Source: Candidatus Eremiobacteraceae bacterium (GTDB taxonomy: Bacteria > Vulcanimicrobiota > Vulcanimicrobiia > Eremiobacterales > Eremiobacteraceae). Taken from it: a DNA stretch of 64,000 nt. Under the pieces are notes generated by a model that was given only the letters and a program-made list of their open reading frames with translations, did not search any database and was not told the origin of the DNA. Shown here one piece after another: positions 61,852-64,000 of this stretch (its first letter is position 1; each line of letters opens with the position of its first letter). The translations under genes and the position numbers were made by a program. Location of the stretch: NCBI GenBank assembly GCA_035710745.1, contig DASTCX010000006.1:62001-126000 (forward strand), in the 5' to 3' direction.

Positions 61852-62426
61852 CGCTCGAAGTCCTCAACACGATCGCGTCTATCGGTACGCTCCTCGTCAT
61901 CGCGGCGACCGCGATCGCTGCCCTCGGGCAGCTCCGGCACATGCGGGGCAACAACCAGATCGTCGCGCTGACCGAGTGTCGCGAGGTTCTCGAGTCAGAA
62001 GGGTTCATGCGCGCTCTGCGCTTCGTCGTGCGTGAACTCCACGAACATCTCAAAGATCCCAAGACGCGCGCCGCATTGATGCAGGCGCCGCTCGAGGAAG
62101 AGCTCCGCGCGGTCAACGTCGTCGGTAACTTTTTCGAGTCGATGGGAAGCTTCGTGAAGCACGACATCATCGACGAAGCTATCGCGATGGACCTGTGGTC
62201 GGGGATCGTCGTGCAGGCCTGGGAGCATTTGGTCCCGGCGCTCGGCGTTATGCGGAGGATCGCCGGGGTAGGCTTGTGGGAGAACTTCGAGTACCTCGCC
62301 GCGATCGCCGAAGCATATACCGCCAGTCACCCTTCGGGAACCTATCCAGCTGACAAACCCCGCCTCAAAGTCGAAGATACTTGGGCCACAGAGGACAAAG
62401 CGCTCGGGATTTACACGCCGCGCTGA
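61848..62426 (+). CDS. DUF4760-like membrane-anchored protein inside the riboflavin operon
   Basis: This 192-residue protein starts at an ATG overlapping the ribE stop. A single N-terminal transmembrane helix (TIASIGTLLVIAATAIAALG) is followed by a helical cytoplasmic domain (NQIVALTECREVLESEGFMR, VNVVGNFFESMGSFVKHDII, AWEHLVPALGVMRR) that resembles DUF4760. It is not a known riboflavin enzyme. Tight coupling suggests a real link or shared regulation. The stop codon TGA is the first base triplet of a truncated palindromic repeat, so the present C-terminus may be a product of repeat insertion. Confidence 0.8.
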   Translation: MTLEVLNTIASIGTLLVIAATAIAALGQLRHMRGNNQIVALTECREVLESEGFMRALRFVVRELHEHLKDPKTRAALMQAPLEEELRAVNVVGNFFESMGSFVKHDIIDEAIAMDLWSGIVVQAWEHLVPALGVMRRIAGVGLWENFEYLAAIAEAYTASHPSGTYPADKPRLKVEDTWATEDKALGIYTPR

Positions 62427-62490
62427 AGCTCGACCGCTACAAAAAGCATAGCGCAGGCCGCGGCGGTCGAGATGAATCTCGACCGCTCCC
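62423..62490. repeat. half and full palindromic repeats between DUF4760 gene and ribBA
   Basis: A right half of type A (GCTGAAGCTCGACCGCTACA) runs from 62423 and includes the stop codon of the preceding gene. A full type B copy lies at 62456-62490. Confidence 0.85.
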
Positions 62491-62525
62491 TAGGCGTGAA
62501 GGCCCAGCCGTCGAACTATAGACAC

Positions 62526-63740
62526 ATGCCGATAGCGACCATCGAAGAAGCAATCGCCGACATCCGGGCGGGCCGGATGCTCGTCGTCATGGACGACGAA
62601 GACCGCGAGAACGAAGGCGACTTGACGATCGCGGCGCAACACGCGACCCCCGAAGCGATCAACTTCATGACGAAGTTCGGTCGCGGCCTGATCTGCGTAT
62701 CCATGGAACCGAGACGGCTCGAGGAATTGCGCATCCCGATGATGGTGCAAGACAACACCTCGCCGCTCGAAACCGCATTCACCGTCTCTGTCGAAGCGAA
62801 GGGACGGACGACGACTGGGATCTCCGCACACGACCGCGCCGCGACGATTCAAACGCTCGTCGACGCCGCGTCAAAGCCGTCGGACTTCGTCTCACCCGGT
62901 CACACGTTTCCGCTCCGCGCCCGCGAAGGCGGCGTTCTCGTTCGCGCCGGTCAAACCGAAGCGGCCGTCGACCTCGCTCGCCTAGCCGGGCTTTATCCTG
63001 CCGGCGTCATCTGCGAGATCCTCGACGATGACGGCCGGATGATGCGCCGTGCCGCACTCGAACGCTTCAGCGCGGAGCACGACATCAAGCTCATCACGGT
63101 GAAGGACCTCATCGCCTACCGGATGCGCAACGAGAAGCTCATCAAGCGCATCGCGACGTTCAAGCTGCCGACGCGCTTCGGCGTTTTCACCGGCTACGGC
63201 TACGAATCGCTCGTCGACGGGGCATGCCACGTCGCGCTCGTCATGGGTGAGATCGGCGACGGCAAAGACATCAGCGTCCGCGTCCACTCGGAATGTCTCA
63301 CCGGCGACGCGCTCGGCAGCAAGCGCTGCGACTGCGCGGCGCAGCGCGACGGCGCGCTCAACATCATCGCTCGCGCCGGCCGCGGTGTCTTTCTCTATCT
63401 GCACCAAGAAGGCCGCGGGATCGGTCTTGCCAACAAGCTGCGCGCATACGAGCTTCAAGATAGCGGCGCCGACACGGTCGAGGCGAACCTCAAGCTCGGG
63501 CTGCCCGCCGACAAGCGCGAATACGGCATCGGATCGCAGATACTCCACGACCTCGGCGTTCGCGAGATGCGCATCATCACGAACAACCCGCGCAAGATCG
63601 CGGGCCTCGAGGGGTACGGCCTGAAGCTGCTCGGCCGCGTACCGCTCATCACCGATCTGCACGACGACAACGCGGACTACCTGCGCGTGAAGAAGGAGAA
63701 GCTCGGCCATCTCCTCGACGAGCCCGAACTGACGTCGTGA
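62526..63740 (+). CDS. ribBA: bifunctional DHBP synthase/GTP cyclohydrolase II RibBA
   Basis: This 404-residue fusion supplies both precursors of riboflavin. The N-terminal RibB domain (about 1-200; from ribulose 5-phosphate) has LVVMDDEDRENEGDLTIAA and FVSPGHTFPLRAREGG. The C-terminal RibA domain (about 205-400; from GTP) has VRVHSECLTGDALGSKRCDC with its zinc Cys, LYLHQEGRGIGLANKLRAY and ITNNPRKI. The start MPIATIEEAIADI matches the family; the upstream extension lies in a repeat. It is preceded and followed by palindromic repeats. Confidence 0.97.
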   Translation: MPIATIEEAIADIRAGRMLVVMDDEDRENEGDLTIAAQHATPEAINFMTKFGRGLICVSMEPRRLEELRIPMMVQDNTSPLETAFTVSVEAKGRTTTGISAHDRAATIQTLVDAASKPSDFVSPGHTFPLRAREGGVLVRAGQTEAAVDLARLAGLYPAGVICEILDDDGRMMRRAALERFSAEHDIKLITVKDLIAYRMRNEKLIKRIATFKLPTRFGVFTGYGYESLVDGACHVALVMGEIGDGKDISVRVHSECLTGDALGSKRCDCAAQRDGALNIIARAGRGVFLYLHQEGRGIGLANKLRAYELQDSGADTVEANLKLGLPADKREYGIGSQILHDLGVREMRIITNNPRKIAGLEGYGLKLLGRVPLITDLHDDNADYLRVKKEKLGHLLDEPELTS

Positions 63741-63761
63741 CGGATCGGGTTTCACATGGTC

Positions 63762-63797
63762 AGGCCGCGGCGGTCGAGCTAAAGCTCGACCGCTACA
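63762..63797. repeat. type A palindromic repeat between ribBA and ribH
   Basis: AGGCCGCGGCGGTCGAGCT-aa-AGCTCGACCGCTACA lies 22 bases after the ribBA stop and 21 bases before the ribH start. Confidence 0.9.
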
Positions 63798-63817
63798 AAA
63801 TAGGCGGTCGCTATTAA

Positions 63818-64000
63818 ATGAAACCCAAGAAGTTCGCGATCGTTCGAGCGCGCTTCAACGCGCCCATCACGCAAGCGCTCCTCGACGGAGCGCTGCGCGC
63901 GTTCGCCGCCGCCGGCATCTCATCAGCGGATGTCAAGACCGTCGAGGTTCCTGGCGCGTTCGAACTTCCCGTCGCCGCGTTGTGGCTCGCGCAATCGAAC
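63818..64000 (+). CDS. ribH: 6,7-dimethyl-8-ribityllumazine synthase RibH, 5' part only
   Basis: The first 61 residues are visible before the window ends. MKPKKFAIVRARFNAPITQA matches the phosphate/substrate-binding FN..IT segment of lumazine synthase, and KTVEVPGAFELPVAALWLAQ is the highly conserved VPG(A/S)FE-P block. It makes the lumazine that RibE dismutates, and its position after ribBA completes the riboflavin gene set. The ribosome-binding site is weak (GGCGGTCGC), perhaps because a repeat lies just upstream. Confidence 0.93.
   Translation, partial: MKPKKFAIVRARFNAPITQALLDGALRAFAAAGISSADVKTVEVPGAFELPVAALWLAQSN

Overview
The window is high-GC bacterial chromosome carrying 46 protein genes (two cut by the window edges), one insertion sequence, no RNA genes and no CRISPR array. 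The gene content suggests a diderm from an uncultivated soil-type lineage. The pointers are many lipobox and Sec-signal proteins, two DUF5916/CBM9 surface proteins, GloVer and BNR repeat proteins, GH57 enzymes, and dozens of short palindromic repeats built on GGTCGAG...CTCGACC between genes. Eremiobacterota-like bacteria (WPS-2) would fit, but this is inference: no taxonomic marker gene is present.

Region 1 (0-15 kb) is mixed. It holds a partial DUF5916/CBM9 protein, the large helicase Lhr, a DUF1761 membrane protein, a GDSL lipoprotein, an unknown secreted protein, a NarL-type two-component pair, a short-chain dehydrogenase with a QueA-like enzyme, and a leftward operon of proline dehydrogenase, a DapA-family aldolase/lyase and an HD-domain protein.

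Region 2 (15-28 kb) is an export-rich block. Three paralogues of an unrecognised secreted family (one with a long Thr-Pro linker) sit beside three tandem phospholipase C/acid-phosphatase type lipoproteins. An aldo/keto reductase, a second DUF5916/CBM9 protein, HU and a DUF2934 protein follow. The two DUF5916 paralogues share the same CAACTA-N6-TAGTTG inverted repeat at their 5' ends, which suggests a common regulator.

Region 3 (28-40 kb) holds a membrane protein with an extracytoplasmic TolB-like propeller and an epimerase. Next is a BlaI/BlaR1-like repressor and metalloprotease operon in which the usual penicillin-sensing domain is replaced by about seven 29-residue repeats. The next gene encodes an exported protein with a related 28-residue repeat. 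A large BNR/sortilin-like protein and an S10 serine carboxypeptidase follow. An IS481-family element then sits exactly on the axis of one palindromic repeat.

Region 4 (41-58 kb) is a glycogen/alpha-glucan island: glgA and glgB leftward; glgC, two GH57 enzymes, a TPR protein and an ATP-grasp protein rightward; then a GloVer lipoprotein, glgP and a sugar nucleotidyltransferase. It covers ADP-glucose synthesis, elongation, branching and phosphorolysis, and the GH57 enzymes probably do glucan transfer and hydrolysis.

Region 5 (58-64 kb) holds a palindrome-controlled membrane-anchored protein and an ABATE/CGNR regulator divergent from two tiny overlapping genes, with GGTTAC motifs inside both promoters. 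ComF and the riboflavin operon ribD-ribE-(DUF4760)-ribBA-ribH follow. ribE appears to begin at an ATC codon, and the three non-overlapping gaps of the operon each hold the palindromic repeat.
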